A stretch of 64,000 nt of DNA from Ficedula albicollis (taxonomy: Eukaryota > Chordata > Aves > Passeriformes > Muscicapidae): assembly GCF_000247815.1 (NCBI RefSeq), contig NC_021681.1, positions 21,650,442-21,714,441 on the forward strand, written 5' to 3'. Each line of letters starts with the position of its first letter. Within the stretch, counting starts at the first letter, position 1. Below, piece by piece: positions 27,901 through 41,869 of this stretch. The notes below the pieces were generated by a model. The model made no database searches and had not been told where the DNA came from. It worked only from the letters and a program-made list of their open reading frames with translations. The position numbers and the translations under genes were made by a program.

Positions 27901-30900
27901 GAAAAGCACACTTTCTGAAACAGGAGTACAAGTTTAATGTGCAATTAAGTCAGAAAATGCAAAAGAAAAGCAATGTTAGGGGCACCAATTCAGGTACACT
28001 GAGAGTGAAGAAACCAAGAGCAGAGCAACCAGGTAAAAATGCAAGAATTTTCCCTGGTGTTGACTGAAGACTGTCTTCATATCAAGATTACAGAAAACAT
28101 TGAGGCACTCTGGAAAGGATTAACTCCGAATCAGCAACAGCCTCAACAGAGAAAACAAGTAACTGTGGCAGAGGTTCTGAGTGAAGTTTGTAGATCAAGC
28201 AGAGGGAGTGGGGAGAGTACATGAGCAGAAAATGAGATTTGCCCCACAGAATCTCAGCTGACATAAAAGAATTGTAGGCAACCAAAGAGTCCCATTAATA
28301 AATTCAGCCCCAGCACAGGGACAATTAAAGCACAACAGCATTCACAGAACTCTTTAAGAGAGAGGGAGTTCAGCTGTTATCAGTTCTCCTGTTCCCCAAA
28401 ATCAATTTCTGCCCCAGCGAGTCTCTGATTCTTTATGCCTTGAAGACAAGAGAAGAAAAGAGGCCCCAGCAAGATGCTACATGGCCCTTAGCTACTCTGG
28501 AAGAAGCAATTGCACCCTGCCCATTTCCCACCCTGCAGACACCAGTGTCCCACACAGAGCTGAGCTCTTCAGTGGCCACACACCAAACAGCTCTGCCTGG
28601 TGACACACCAGCACTGCAATGTGAAAACAGAGCTGTGGCTACTAACAGGGAACCTAGGAGCACACAAAGTTTTATTCAGATCCAAAGGAGACATGGGAAG
28701 TTTTCAGTTTTCTGCTCCACCAGAAGGAAATGAAATTTCCTTGTACCTAAAGGCATAATTTTTTTCCCTAAAAATTCCTGAAAATTCCTAAAAAAGCTAA
28801 ATCAATCAGACTAATAACATATCATCTATATCCATAATGCTTGGGCCATGACTGCTCCAAAAACCACTGCTAATGTTATCAAGGAGTTTTGTGCTGAGAA
28901 GGCCTTTGGTCCATTCCACCAAGTGATAAGTCACTGGGATAATTTTAAATAGCAGCAAATCTGGCAACTAAGCAGTAAGTGCCCTAAAATTGGAATAATG
29001 TAGGTGCTTGCAGCTGCCTGGCAGCTAAATCACAGGTGATTCTGGGCATTGCCAGTGCCAAAACACAAGGATTTAGGTAAATATTTCCCCAGCCCTTGCT
29101 AATGGTGTGTCAGTGATAAACGGGCAGCGTGCTCACCTGCTGCCCTCGGCCACAGAAGATCTCCAGCCCTATAAACACTTGTTACCAGGAATTGCTACTG
29201 CTGTGAAAAACACTGTGAGTCAACCAAGCTGCTGATAGTAAATACTGTGCTGGACAGGGGTTTCAGAAGAGCTTGTGAAGAACTAAAGGATTCTCTGAGT
29301 TCTAAGGTAGTTATTAATTGCAATTCATTAGCATCAATGTTATTTTTTTTCCTTTCCTCATCAACAAAGACTCTTCCCACCATCTGCTTTCAGCACTGGG
29401 GCTTTGCTGCTGTGCTAAGGACCTGCAGGCAAACACTGGTTTTCCATGTTTCACTGAGCTCATCCCTGCACGGTGGGAAGGCAGAGCTGTCTGTCAGAAT
29501 TCCCTCTTCAGAGAAAGGCTGTGCATGCAAACGAGGCATGGAGGGGGAACTGCAGGCATGGAGCACGAGGGACAGCAGATCTATCTTTGGTATCTGCATC
29601 TGAGCTATGAGCACTTCCAGCAGCAGGTCCAAGGTGAGAGCTGGGTGCCCACAGAAATCAGGGAAGAGGCTTTGCCCTGCCCAGGGCAGCTCAGATCCTG
29701 GGCAAACCTCCTCCCTTGCAAAAGCAACCATAACAAATATGAACAAATTAACAAAATAACAACCAGAACAAATATGCTTCACTTAAAACAAACAGGAAAA
29801 TCAGTTCATTTCCCCCCCATGCTTAGCAACCTCTGTTCTAATTAACTTTCATGGAAGGAATAGATTGGGATGTAATCTTTATTAAAATATCAGTAGCTTT
29901 TCTCAAGCTGTTCCTCCACACCCTCTATAGCCATCCCTACTCACTCACAGGCCCTTCAAGTACTGTTCCTTTGGTTATAGTCACTCCAAGGAGTGCTTTA
30001 GCAAGCACCTATGAGAGACAAAGGAAAACACCGAGGGGTGTTTCGTGTTTGAAGGCAGCTCATTTGCCTTCTATTACTTAGAGCTCCCAAGTAATAAAAA
30101 TAGAGTCTGTGGGCCAGAAGATCCTTTTTGCCATTACCTGTTATTTATAGCTCCTGCAGACATCTTCAAATACACCTGTCTCTTCCTTGAGCATGACTCC
30201 CCAGAGTTGTAGTGGGATTTGGGAAGTTTGGATGTTTAGGCACCACACTACAGAGGATGCAAACACATGCACCCATGCGAGACCTTCTTTAATGATACAA
30301 CAATTTACAGGGTCTGCTTGCTGCTTATCCAACTAAATTTCTCTCTAAACAAAGTTATTTCCCTAGAGGAGTTTTTCCTTGTTGGATTCTGCCTCTTTCT
30401 CATTTTATTCTAAACTCTTTAGCAGACTCTATAACTGATATTTTGCATTTGCACTCAAATAAATTTACGTTGGTCTGTTAAAAGTTGTGTGTGCTTTAAA
30501 GCTTGTGACAAGAACAGCTCCCCCATTTTTGGATGAAAGCTTCCTTTGGACAGTCAGTAAGTCACTGAACACAGACATCTGTTCCTTGGAACGGCCCCTC
30601 ACAGCAAAGGTTGACAAGTTCCGTGACATCTGTGGCCCATCAGGACTTGGACAAAAGCAATGAAATGATGGATGGTCTCACACAGCTCCCCTGTCTCTGG
30701 GTTAGGAACCATCTGTGGGATGTCTCATCCTGAGGAGTGCCCAGGAAGAGTGAAGGATATTCTGGCATTGGGGTGTTTCAGGGCACAACCATGTGCACCC
30801 AAGAAATTTCAGAAGGGACTGATAGGGGTGTCACCAAACATGCACTGGGTTTTTCAGAAGTGGAGAATAAAGTCCCCACAAAGCCCTGCTTTGAAGAGGT

Positions 30901-33594
30901 TGGTCCAGGTGACCTCTAGAGTCCCTTACAGAGAAACCTTGCCATGATTGTAATTCAGCTGCAGCCAGCAAGTGCTGCTTCCACCTCCCTGCACAGCACA
31001 AGCAAATCAATCAGGATGGCATCCAGAGAGCAGGGCTCAGCACTCACAGCAGCCAGGCACTCCCCTTTATCCATCACTGGCCAGCAGGTACAAAAGGGCA
31101 GGATCAGAAATATTTTTATATGCTCCAAACAAGGCCTGTGTGATCCTTATCTGGGTGTGGATCTATAGGATGTCATTTTCAAGAACTCCTGTAGGTTTGA
31201 ATCAAACCCTAAGCCAAAGGGACACCACATTTTGTCTCACCTGATAAGACCCTCTGCTGTTCATCCCTCCAGCTAATCCTGTTGCAGTGCCTGTTACCCA
31301 AAGAGCCCTGTGTTTCCATTGCAGACAGAAACTGCATTAGACATCTACCAAAAGCAGAAGCATTTCCAGATTCTGCCCAGCCTTAGAGACCAATATAAAA
31401 CTATTTCAGTTAAGAACGAGCTGATCAGCCCAGTATTCACACAGATCATTTTCCTCTCCCAGCAAACTCAGAACTGAGATTCAGAGCAGACTAATTGACC
31501 TTCAGTCCATCCAGCTACTGCTGGTGCACTAATTATGCTTTTCACCTTCTCACTCCATGTCAGAATAGAAATGCCTTGATGTGTGGCACTGAGGAAGGGC
31601 AGACACAACCTTGCTCATTGGGCTGATTTTCCCCAAGAAGAAAGGAGCAGAAACCTTTGAGACATGACTTGTCAGTGCTGCAGGTCTGTGCTGTGCCTCA
31701 GCAGCACAGCAAAGGCTGTGCCACCACCACGGCAGCTTCTGGGTCCAAGGGCACACACAGAGCCCTTGTCCTTCCCAGGCTTTCCTCTGGTGTAAAAAAT
31801 GTGTGATTTCCTCCAGGTGGGCCAGACAAGTTTACTTTCCTTGTCCTGTTTCATGTTTTCACCCAGCCACCAGCCTGGAGATCTGTCTCTGTCCTAATTC
31901 CCCTAAGCCTTAGGCCCCCAGATAACTCGTGGGTGTGAACTGAAGGCAGAGAGTTGAAAACACCAGCACTACCTATGTGCTCTTGCAGAGGCCAGAGGTG
32001 TTTTAATTGCCTTGCTTTTTGTTCTGCCTCTCCTCAAATCAATTTCCAACATTGTTATCTTCCATGACATATGATAGGTGCAAGAATTTGAAACACAAAT
32101 AATTTGGGGGCAATGTAAAGTAAATACAATACTAACATAAAGAGCACAAAATAAACCCTAAGGACTCCATTCATTTTCAGATTTCTGTCCCCAAAACCCT
32201 ACATTTCTCTGCTTGGCTTGATCCCAAAGCACCTACAGGCACCACAAGGATGTGCTGTGGACCAAGCATGCAATTAGCTTAAAAGGCATCTTCATTTGCT
32301 ATTTGCTCTTCATTCTGTTCACTTCCTTTTCCTACTCCCTCCAGCTGATCACAGAGGCCAGACTAAAGACAGAGAGAAAAATCCAGTGGGAGGAATAGGG
32401 TCAGGAGCAGGCTGAGATCAGGAGCTAATGAGGAAGAAAGGTGAGGAACTTGAGTAGTGGAACAGTTGTGCACTGAGGAGCCTCCAGCTGGACCAAAGCT
32501 GCAGACACTGATCCAGAGTAGGAATGCTCTGGGTAACTGGGGAGGAGGGAATACTCAGAATATTCCAAAACAAGGATGTTGTAGCAGCAGAAGATTAAAA
32601 ATGGGTGATGCCCAGTTTGTCTTCATAAAGTTCTCAGGTCACCAGGCACTTGAGGAAAAGACCATAAAGCCACAGGACAGCAGATGGGAAAAGTGTGGTT
32701 TTGTACATTCAGGAGAGGATTGAAGGGACTTCACTCTAAGGATGTCAGGCAGCAATTCAGCCACAGAGAGCTGAGCACAGCCCTGCAGATGGGCTCTGTG
32801 CCTCTGCCAAGCACTGAGGGTGGCACACATGGGTATTTGTGGGGATCAAGGCACGACAGGTGAGGACCATAATCCAAATCCAAATTGTGCAAAGGACTGA
32901 CCTGGTGTTATTGATGTGTGTGTGGGCTGGGATCATGCCCGAAATGAGCCTCATGTGAATCACTGATAACACCAGCAGTGAATGCTCTGCTGTGAGCCAA
33001 GCCCAGCAGAGCTCTTCACCTGGGGTTCAGTGCTGCTTTGGCCTGAGAGCAGCTGCAGGATTCAGCCACAGATCCCTGGGATTCCATCTCAGCATCAGTC
33101 TGCAGCCAGTTATTGCTCTGCTTGGGAATAAATCTTTTCCAAAATCCATTTTCCTTCAGCTGTTGTTCTAACACTCATCCTGTTTGGGCTGGCTACAAAC
33201 GGTGTGCTACCTACTCCCACCCACATGTATTCTTATTTAAACTTCCACTGGGAGGGGGGAAGAAAAAAAAAAAAAAAGAAGAAAAGAAAAGCAAAAAGTG
33301 AAGCTATTGATTCAAGAAATTTGCATTTCCCAGGGAGAGTCCCAAAGGTGCCTCACCACAGCCAGGCAGCAGAGGAGCAGGCACAGGCAGGTTTTAAATC
33401 AAGGCAAAAAGGCAGAACATAATGCCTCCAATTTACTTTCTTAAAATGAAATGTGCAAGGTAAAAAGCCATGAATTAGCACTAGTGAACGCTGCAGCCAC
33501 CAAAAAGAGATTTTTAAGCCATTCTCCACTGCTCCCCCCCCTTTATCTTGTCAAGAGACTGTATTTTCATTGTGTGCTCCTGTAATTTAAATCC

Positions 33595-33720
33595 TGCTCG
33601 GGCTCAGCGCGCACCGTGTGAGTCGGCAAGGGTTTGAATGTCATCACTGCTGTGCAAATAACATCATCAGCTCATCAGCTGTGTCAGTAACATTGCAATT
33701 ATGTAAGCCACTATTATTTC
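33595..33720. other. CpG-retaining, possibly conserved non-coding segment
   Basis: Five CpGs fall in about 36 nt (tcgggctcagcgcgcaccg and gtcgg). The flank contains a tgcaaata octamer-like site, several tcatcagc units and a cattgcaattatg segment. CpG is otherwise scarce in this intergenic DNA. A regulatory role is inference. Confidence 0.3.
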
Positions 33721-36700
33721 CACCCCTGATATGCCATATTAGAACTTATTTTGGGGGCTGGAGCTGACAGGTATTCTATCAATATGAAAAGCACACAACA
33801 GCAGCCGAGCTACGGCTCCAGGTAGGAACATCACTCCCCTGGGACTCCCTGGTGACACCACCAGCAGTGCCAGAGCTCATGGATGGTCCTGGAGGAGCTG
33901 CTGTAAAGCCTGTGGCTGTTCTGGTGTCACCATTGCCCTCACCCCACACCCTACCCACCACTAAGGACCTGTTTTGTTTCCTCTCACTCTTTGTGCTCAC
34001 CCAAACACCATTTCTATTTTGGAGGTAATGTCTGTGAGTTTTAACTGCTGAAGAAAGTTTGGTAGATATTTTCATTTGGTCTGTTGGAAAAGAGTCTTGG
34101 GGGCTTAGTGACTGTTTATAATATGGCTAAAACCCCTGGACTGCAGCTCAGCATTTACTGATTAGTCTGAGGCTTCCCATGTGCTTTTGGCCAGATCAGT
34201 GATTTCTTAAGCTTTTATTTTCACCTCCTTAAAAATGAGGCTGGCATAATGATTCCTTCCTCTAATCCTCCACATGATTATATGGGTGAGCACATCCCAG
34301 CAGAGCCAGCCCCTGCAGCTCCTCAGAGAGCCCCAACCTCTCTGTGCTCCTGTTCCAATGGGTCTGCTGGCAACAAGGGAGCAGAAGCCCAGGCACAAGC
34401 ACCCAGCAAGGTTCACCAGCACAGCAGAAGCTCTTTCCTGTAGCATCATGCTCTGTTCTAAGCACAGCTGGTCCCCTGGAAATGCTCCATGGAGCAGGCA
34501 GAGCTCCTCTCCCAGAGCCATCCCCTGTGCCCAGCAGCCCAGGGGAGCAGGGGGAATAGTCCATAAAGATTCCTGCTTGCCTTGACTTCTCTCTCACACA
34601 CCCACAGCACAAACCACGGCCAGAGCAGCAGCACAGCTCCAAGCTCAGGCTGAGGAGCACTTGGGTAACAGCTCAACACATGAGGAACAATGGGAAGCCA
34701 CACTCGGATTCATTCCCAGTCAGCTGCTCCGTGTTGTGCCTAAAGAAACAACGCTCCGCTGAACGCGTGTCAGGATGATAGATTCAGACTTTTTCTTTTT
34801 TTTCCAAGATTATTTCAGCTTAAAATGCAATTGGAAGATTGATTCTTTAGATCCTCACATTATATAGGGTCTGGGTCTAGAGTATAACTCAGTGTGAAGG
34901 GAGATGATTCTCATCTTCACCTTCCAGAGATTCTGCGTGTCACCAAAGATGACAAAGGGAATGAATAAAGGCAAGGGCTGGGGAGAGAGAGAAGACAGAA
35001 AATTATGAATGCTTGGTATTTACAGCATACCTGTACACAGTACTATTATTCCATCTCTTTTATTTTTTTATTTTTTTTTAAATCACCCCTGCAAGGAAGA
35101 TGAATACCTAAATATGCTCTTTATTAGGTTAATTACTGTTTTATTTGGGAGGGGGATACTGAGGTCATTATTCTTTTACTGTGTTCTCTAGTGTATTATA
35201 TTCATAGCAAAACATATTTATTCAGAACTTCATTTTGATTTAATAGAAAAATGTTTCTTGCCACAGCAGTGTGGAATACTCATTTTTCTCCACGTGTTGA
35301 TTTTTGGCATATAAATGCCAGAAGCCTCTGTTCTCTTTCCTTATCAAGAAAAACTTGCCTGAGATTAATTTCCTCATCATCCTTCCTTTTTAAAGTGGCT
35401 GTTTTTCAATGCCATTTAAAGGCAGAGTTGTGATAAATTCCTGGTTTCAATGAACAGATTTCAATGAAAGAGTCTATTCCACAGCAGTAAAGTCGTTGAA
35501 TCCAAATAGAAAGAGAAAAAATATTATGAAGTTGGGTACTGCTACAGCAGCCAATTCTATGAGAGGTGCCCTCATGTGTTTTGCTTTCTAATGACAATTG
35601 GTTTTGAAATGAACTGATTGCAAAAGTTTTTTAAGATTTTTCTAGAGGGAAAGGGACATTCTTCTGATATAACTTCTTTACAATTGCATGTTGGACTAAT
35701 CAAAAACTATTTTAACACAGCAGAAGATAATTTCTTAAGGAACAAAAGGATGACAACATCTTAGATGAAAAACAGGAATTTGACTCCAAATCTGTACATT
35801 TTTGACCCTAACATTTAGCTGTAGAGCCAAAGAGAAGATTTATAGATTTTATAGGTATTGGGTAGATGGGCCAACAAGAGTCATCTTTCTACTTAATGAT
35901 CCTTCCCCTTTCTATAGATTATCTTTAGCAAGACTTTATCCTGTGCTTCATTGGTCTGAGCTGTCTGTGAAAGGCTTTTTTTAAATGGAACTAACTTTAA
36001 GTTGTATTAATTAAAATTTAAATTGCATTAATTTTTATTAAATTTCAATTGCATTCAGTTGTATTGCATTTTAAATTGTAAGTAACACCTAGACAAAAAT
36101 TTCCTGCTGTCAGAATATTCTGCATCCAAACTATAAACCCCTGCTGGCTTCTCACCCAAGCAGCATGGAGAACAGGGGTCCTCAGGCAGCAGCACTCCAG
36201 AGGTCACCTGAGCAGGTGATGCTGGCTCAGCTGAAGTTCTCAGGCTCTGCTAGGGCTGCCAGTACCTTTTGGTGCACTGTGTTTACTTTGTAGGAAAATA
36301 ACCTCACCCTTATAAAACCAGCATTCAGTTCACTGCTTTTTCTCATTCAAGGGTGATTTTAAAACAAAAGGATAGAAAGAAAGGAAAAATCCAGCCCCTA
36401 GCCCTAAGATTTAATTAAAAATCCAGGACCTCAAAAGGTATTTAGCCACTAAATTCCCATTATCTGTTTATCATAGACAGTTGAATGTCTATAGGTCTTC
36501 AGCTGCTAGAGACTGCCTTCCTAGGCTCTCAAGAAAGATTTCTGAAAAATAAGAAAAACTGGCAAAAGCTTTGATAGTCCTTTGTTCATTGTTAACAGAA
36601 TAAAGAAATCTTTTTGAGAAAAATCAGAGCTCCTTAAATATGTAGGACAGAGAAACGAAGAGTTATTGCCCTTTGGAGACGGCATTATTTTGCCATGGAG

Positions 36701-37024
36701 TTGGTTTTGTCAGATGAAGTTTTATGACACATAGTGGCAATCATCCATCTTTGATGAGCAGACACACAGTAAATCAGAGAGACTGCTCTCCACGGATCAC
36801 CGAGTCACAGCACACGCCTTGGTAAATCATGAGGCTCTTAAATAAATACTCTTAATGTGTTTCAAGCTGGCTTAGAATTCTGCAGTATTTAATAAAAATC
36901 AGGTATTTTTATCTGGAATGTTGAAAAATAATAAAGTGCACTGAAAGCAGGTGATCCCTGGGAAGAGAAAAAGCAGCATTGCCAAGAAAGAAACAGTTGT
37001 GTGTGCAACAAGAACAAGTGGAGA

Positions 37025-37100
37025 CCCGAGCACGGTGAGAGGAACGCTCCAGTCTCGCCGCAGAGCTCTGCGAGAGACCCAGATCCGAGGCAAGACGTGA
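37025..37100. other. CpG-dense patch in intergenic DNA
   Basis: Eight CpGs lie within about 75 nt (cccgag, cacgg, aacgc, tcgccgc, tgcgag, tccgag, gacgtg), against a CpG-poor background. No coding similarity is seen on either strand. It might be an unmethylated regulatory element or a non-coding exon. Confidence 0.35.
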
Positions 37101-40100
37101 CATTTCACTTCTCAGATATCAAGTAGGGCGGAAAACCTGTCTTACACTGCAGATCAATACATCACTTAGAGAGGCCATAGCCCAAATCAATCTGCAAGGT
37201 GTCAGAAACATCTAGGCCGACACCTGGCCACTGTGCCCTTTAGCCCTCAGAGGGCCTCAGACGAAAGCAGTTGTCAGGAGATGAAGTCAGCCAGGAAACA
37301 GCACAAAGCAAACGTGAAAGAAGCCTCTTGTCATGGAGAAGGGCACTGCTGTTTTCCAAAAATACCCATCTGTAATGCACAGCTCCCCAGGCCCCAGTGT
37401 GCATTGGATTTTACTCAGGACTATTCAAGTTGTGAAAAAAAGGGCAATTATTTATTCCATGGGTGTACTACATTTTGGCTGGACAATGAGGAAGTTGAAG
37501 GAAGGAGAAGTAGATAAACTTGCTTCTTAAATAAACTACAGACTGGGTTACAACAATCCTCTGGATACTTAGCTGGCAGTTTCTATGGGATAAAGATATA
37601 AATCGCAGTTTCTCTCATTCAGGAAATATTATTACAAGCTGGACTTGATTCCTCACCCTCATTTTTTGGCTAAGGGCACATTAAAAAGCCTGGCCCATGG
37701 TTTCTGTGACTATTTTAGTCCCATGCACAAGGACACATCCAAGACCATCCCCACAAGTTCCACTTTCAGGTCACCTCTCTTTCAAAGACCTGTTCCCAAA
37801 TGAATGATGGGGGCTTGTTTCCCTCCATCACAGAAATTTTTTTGTCACAGGAATGATTTATCTGTTGACAGCCAGGTTCACTGCCCCCAGGCAACTGATG
37901 GCAGTTGAAACCACTCGATGAAAAGAGAAGAACACTATAACCAGTTTTAAGAAAGGGAAGGAAAAGGTAAAAGTCCTTTCTTCTAAGACTGCCTTGTAAC
38001 TCTTCCCTGCAAGAGAGACAAACAAAGTCAACTCCTCCAGGTGCTAGGTGTGGTATACCCTTGGGTTACAACATTAATTATAACTTGGAGAAGGTAGACC
38101 AGGCAGTAGTTGTTCTTAAAAAAAGTTATTCCACTATTTGTGAAATCTCTCCTGTCAAAGTGGTATGGTAAAAACACTTGGAAAATACAGGGTTATGGTT
38201 CAAAGCAGGTCTATACCTAAAGTATTGCATGAAACACATTACCAGAGGAGCAAGATGAGGTTAGCTCATGACATCCAATTGTAGGGACTAAACAAGGACA
38301 TGAACTAATGAGATCCACTGGCAGGGATTAAAGCAGTGCTCTGCTTGTGGCTGAGCTCTGTGGGGTCAGTGAGAGGGACTGCACTCAAAATAATTTGAAG
38401 CACCTCAGGCACAGTGCAAGTATCTCCTGTTTCACATCCAAGATGAAGGAAAATATAATGGTTACACCAGGTTTTCCTTCAAATTTGACTCTACAGATGG
38501 CAAATTCTTGAGAATAAGGACTGTTCTATGGCCCACTCCTGAGGGCCTCTTGGGACTTATCATATTAATATTTCAAAACAAAATATCACGTAACAGAAAA
38601 AGAGTCTGATATTCAGATATCTATAAGCTAGTTATGAGTTTATACATACAGGAGGGATATTAGGCACCACACTACTTCTAAAACAAAGTCCATGGCTGAA
38701 AGGAGAAGAACCAGGATACAAGGTATTAAATTCATAATCCAGCTGAGAGGCCAACCTGCTGCTCACTCAGTAGCTAGATGTGATCACACACCCTCAATCT
38801 CAAAAACCAGAACAGCAGCAGGCCACAGTTTTACACCTCTCGATCTGCACTACGATTATTGTCACAAGAGCCAATTTCACACTGGGCCTTTCTTGTTCTT
38901 GTTGTAATTCATCATGAGAAGACGTGAGATCTGAGATACCTCGGCAGGGCACAGTCCATGAATAATACAGCACATTGCTTTGACCTTTTCAGTTTGCTTT
39001 GTGGTGTGATTGGCCAACTGTTCCTGTCCTCCCCTGTTAACCACCCCATTAACCTGGGACGAGAAGGTGCAATGGACAGACAATTAGCCAGCAGAATGCT
39101 AAAAAGGTTAATGCAGGAGCTCACAGCCTTGGCTTTCTTGAGCTTCAATGGGTATTAAGATTCTGCAATCTCTTTCAAAGTCTGCAGGGAAAAAACAAGA
39201 ATTCGCACAGGATGAACTTTGTTCTCATTTCAGATCATAATCGTGTAGCTCCTCTCAGATGTCACACTTGGATGATTCCAGTATATGCGTGAATAAACCA
39301 AGAAGAATGTTTATTTTTACTCCTCTCAATATGGAGAATATTCAATTAAAGTGGTGAACCTTTTCTCTGAAGCTGGCCATTCTTGAATAGAGGAAAATTG
39401 GAGAGAGTAGTAGCAGAGCAGCTCCACACAACAGCCTTCTTTCAAAGGTCACTCTTGCTACACTAACTACTCAAGCTGAGTCATCCCAGTCATCTCCTAC
39501 TCAAAGAGAGCAAATGCTGGAATTTTTACATCCTGTGGGCTGTCAGCTGCAGAAAACTTCATCTCAAAACTCACCAAGACTATGAGGACGGGCAGAGCTC
39601 ACATGTTGCAGCACATGGAGAATGTGAGGCACCGTTGGGCTCAGTGGAAGTGCCTGTTGAAAGCAACTGCCCCATTTCTCTGGATATCTACACATTTTTA
39701 AAATCTCCCAATACCTTATTTTTCGAAAAATAAAACCACTACGGATGACACAGGGTTATAGGCAAGTATCAGAAACTGTTTTCTGAAGCCTTGCAGTCAA
39801 AAGTCCTAATTTCACAATTTCACATGGGCTTCTTTTGCTCATGAAGATTTTCTAACCAACACTCCAGTGGTTTGTTTATGATGACCTGGGATAGTTTGTT
39901 TTTCAGACACTGCCACATTCTTGTCTTTGTAGAAATGTGTTGCTCTGAGTTACTATTACTAGCAATGCTATGAAATACTTCAGATGGAAGCAGAGAAAAG
40001 GACCTTTTTGACACCCTTTGCAACACCAAATTTTACATTTATTACGGGTATTGACCGCAATAACACAGAGCCCTTTTTATTACCTTCCACTAATAATATA

Positions 40101-40208
40101 TTCTCTATTTTGCTTAAGGTGAACAAAGATATTCAGACAGAAAGAATTATTAACAGGGAAAAGATAAAGCTCTAAATTATAAAAATGACTTGATAGTTTC
40201 TCTCTGTA

Positions 40209-40247
40209 ATACATTTTAAGTCCAGAAGGGACCATTAAGATCACCTA
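40209..40247 (-). mobile_element. Ancient CR1 3'-end scrap
   Basis: The plus strand reads attttaagtccagaagggac then cattaagatcacctat. This matches, in reverse complement, the end of old amniote CR1 families (motifs resembling gatcatctag and ggtcccttctgg). Only about 40 bp is recognisable. Confidence 0.5.
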
Positions 40248-41020
40248 TATGCCAAGGATTTTTACACTGCGTTTTTTGATATATGGGATCTCAAGTATCA
40301 TACCATTTCTTTTGACCCTTGCTCTTGAGCACTATCTCTGATGGGTTTTTACAAACTGCATATTGAAATATTCACATGCTTAGGGACCTGCTCACAAACT
40401 GAAAGAGATTAGAGAAGCATAATTTCTTTTCAGAAGAGCAGTCTTTTTTATTTTTAGTATAAAAGTTTTTCTCTGTTTCTGTAACAGGTGAAATCAGCAT
40501 AAAGAAAAGTTTATCAGGCTGCCACATCTTTGATTTGAAAAGATTGGTGGCAACTTTAATGACTTCTAATTCTATATATGGGATAAAACTGAATATTTCT
40601 GAGCATTCAGCAAGAGTTATAGCAGTTATGCCATTTACAGGCTCTCCATTACTCTACCCAGTGCATTCAGCAGCAGACAGACACCATCATGAGAAGAACT
40701 GCCAACCTCAACAGCTGATCTCTACTGATCACTATCACAAATTAAGACATACCACAAATTAGGAGAGTACTGATCTTGTCAGATTCAGATTAAATTCTGG
40801 GTATGTTGAATAGAAAAAGCAAATAAAGAGAAAGGAAATCAATCCATTCCTGGATTTGTTCAATGGTCTGGGTGACCTGGGGAGTCCCTGTGGCAGTAAG
40901 TGAATTGTCCCCTCCTGCAGATAAAGAGTTAGAACTCTCTTGGTTCTGTGCTCATTGAAGGAGGGCTGAGGTGATCCATAGGGAATGAGAGTGGCAGGAA
41001 CCAAGGAGTCCTTGTGCTGC

Positions 41021-41624
41021 TCTCAGGGTTTAACTCAGCCCCAAACAGCCGCTCGCTCGCTCTCCTGGGTGGGAGGGAGAGAGAATCAGGAGAGCAAAAG
41101 TGGGAAAACTTGTGGGCTGAGATGAAGGCAGTTTAATAAGGAAAGGAAAAGCCATGCACACAAGCAAAGCCAAACAAGGAATTCATTCCCCACTTCCCAT
41201 GGGCGGGCAGGTGTTCAGCCATCCCCGGGAAAGCTGTAACAGTGACTTTCCACCACGCACAACAGTGACTTGGGCAGACAAAAGTCATCGGTCTGAACAT
41301 TCCCACTTCCCTCTTCTTCCTCAGTTTTATGCTGAGCACAACATAATACAATCTGGAATATCCCTTGGGTCTTTGGGGACAGCTGTCCTGCCTCTGTCCT
41401 TTCCCAAAGCTTTGTGCATCCCCCTCCCCTTGCTCATTTGAGGTGGGGAGCAGGTGAGGGATTGAGGTGAGGAGCAGAAAACGCCTCAGCTCTGTGTAAG
41501 CCCTGCTCAGCCATAATCAAACCATCCCTGAGTTATCCACACTGCTCCCAGCACAAATCCAAAGCACAGCCACACATCAGTTACTGGGAAAAGAATTAAC
41601 CCTACCCCAACCAAAACCAGCACA
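41021..41624 (-). mobile_element. Solo LTR, ERVL-like endogenous retrovirus
   Basis: Read on the minus strand it begins TGTGCTGGTTTTGGTTGG and ends with a segment resembling GGGGCTGAGTTAAACCC. Both ends are features I associate with abundant passerine ERV LTRs. It is flanked by a candidate 5-bp target duplication GCTGC (41016-41020 and 41625-41629), the size expected for ERVL. Internal gag/pol sequence is absent, so it is a solo LTR of about 604 bp left by recombination. The exact 3' boundary is uncertain. Confidence 0.75.
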
Positions 41625-41869
41625 GCTGCCTTGAAAAGCTTTCCCCCAAAGCCCCATTTATAGCAGTGTGGCAGTAACTTTACTTTTGAAATATATTTAT
41701 CAACTGCTGTTGTTAAATGTGCCCAAAGAGCTTTTATTTTTCAAAGGGACGATAACATCAGCTTTTACACATCGACAAACAAGCAGAGAAAAAGCTTTTC
41801 TTGTTAAAATGTGGAATGTCACTTTTTGTGGGGGTAATAGCTGGAGGTGCATAAAACCAAATTCTGCCA

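Larger units (their letters stand above)
22621..40208. other. Intergenic region between SPATA16 and ECT2, left part
   Basis: I find no exon with splice context, no RNA gene and no recognisable family here. The repeat arrays at 23.1-25.0 kb and two CpG-rich patches (33595-33635, 37025-37100) are the only structured elements. Open frames up to 175 codons (29318-29845) are unsupported. Confidence 0.6.

Noticed and set aside
29318..29845. 175-codon open frame on the plus strand
   Set aside because: Low-similarity composition, no known motif, overlapped by similarly long frames on the other strand; not supported as a gene.
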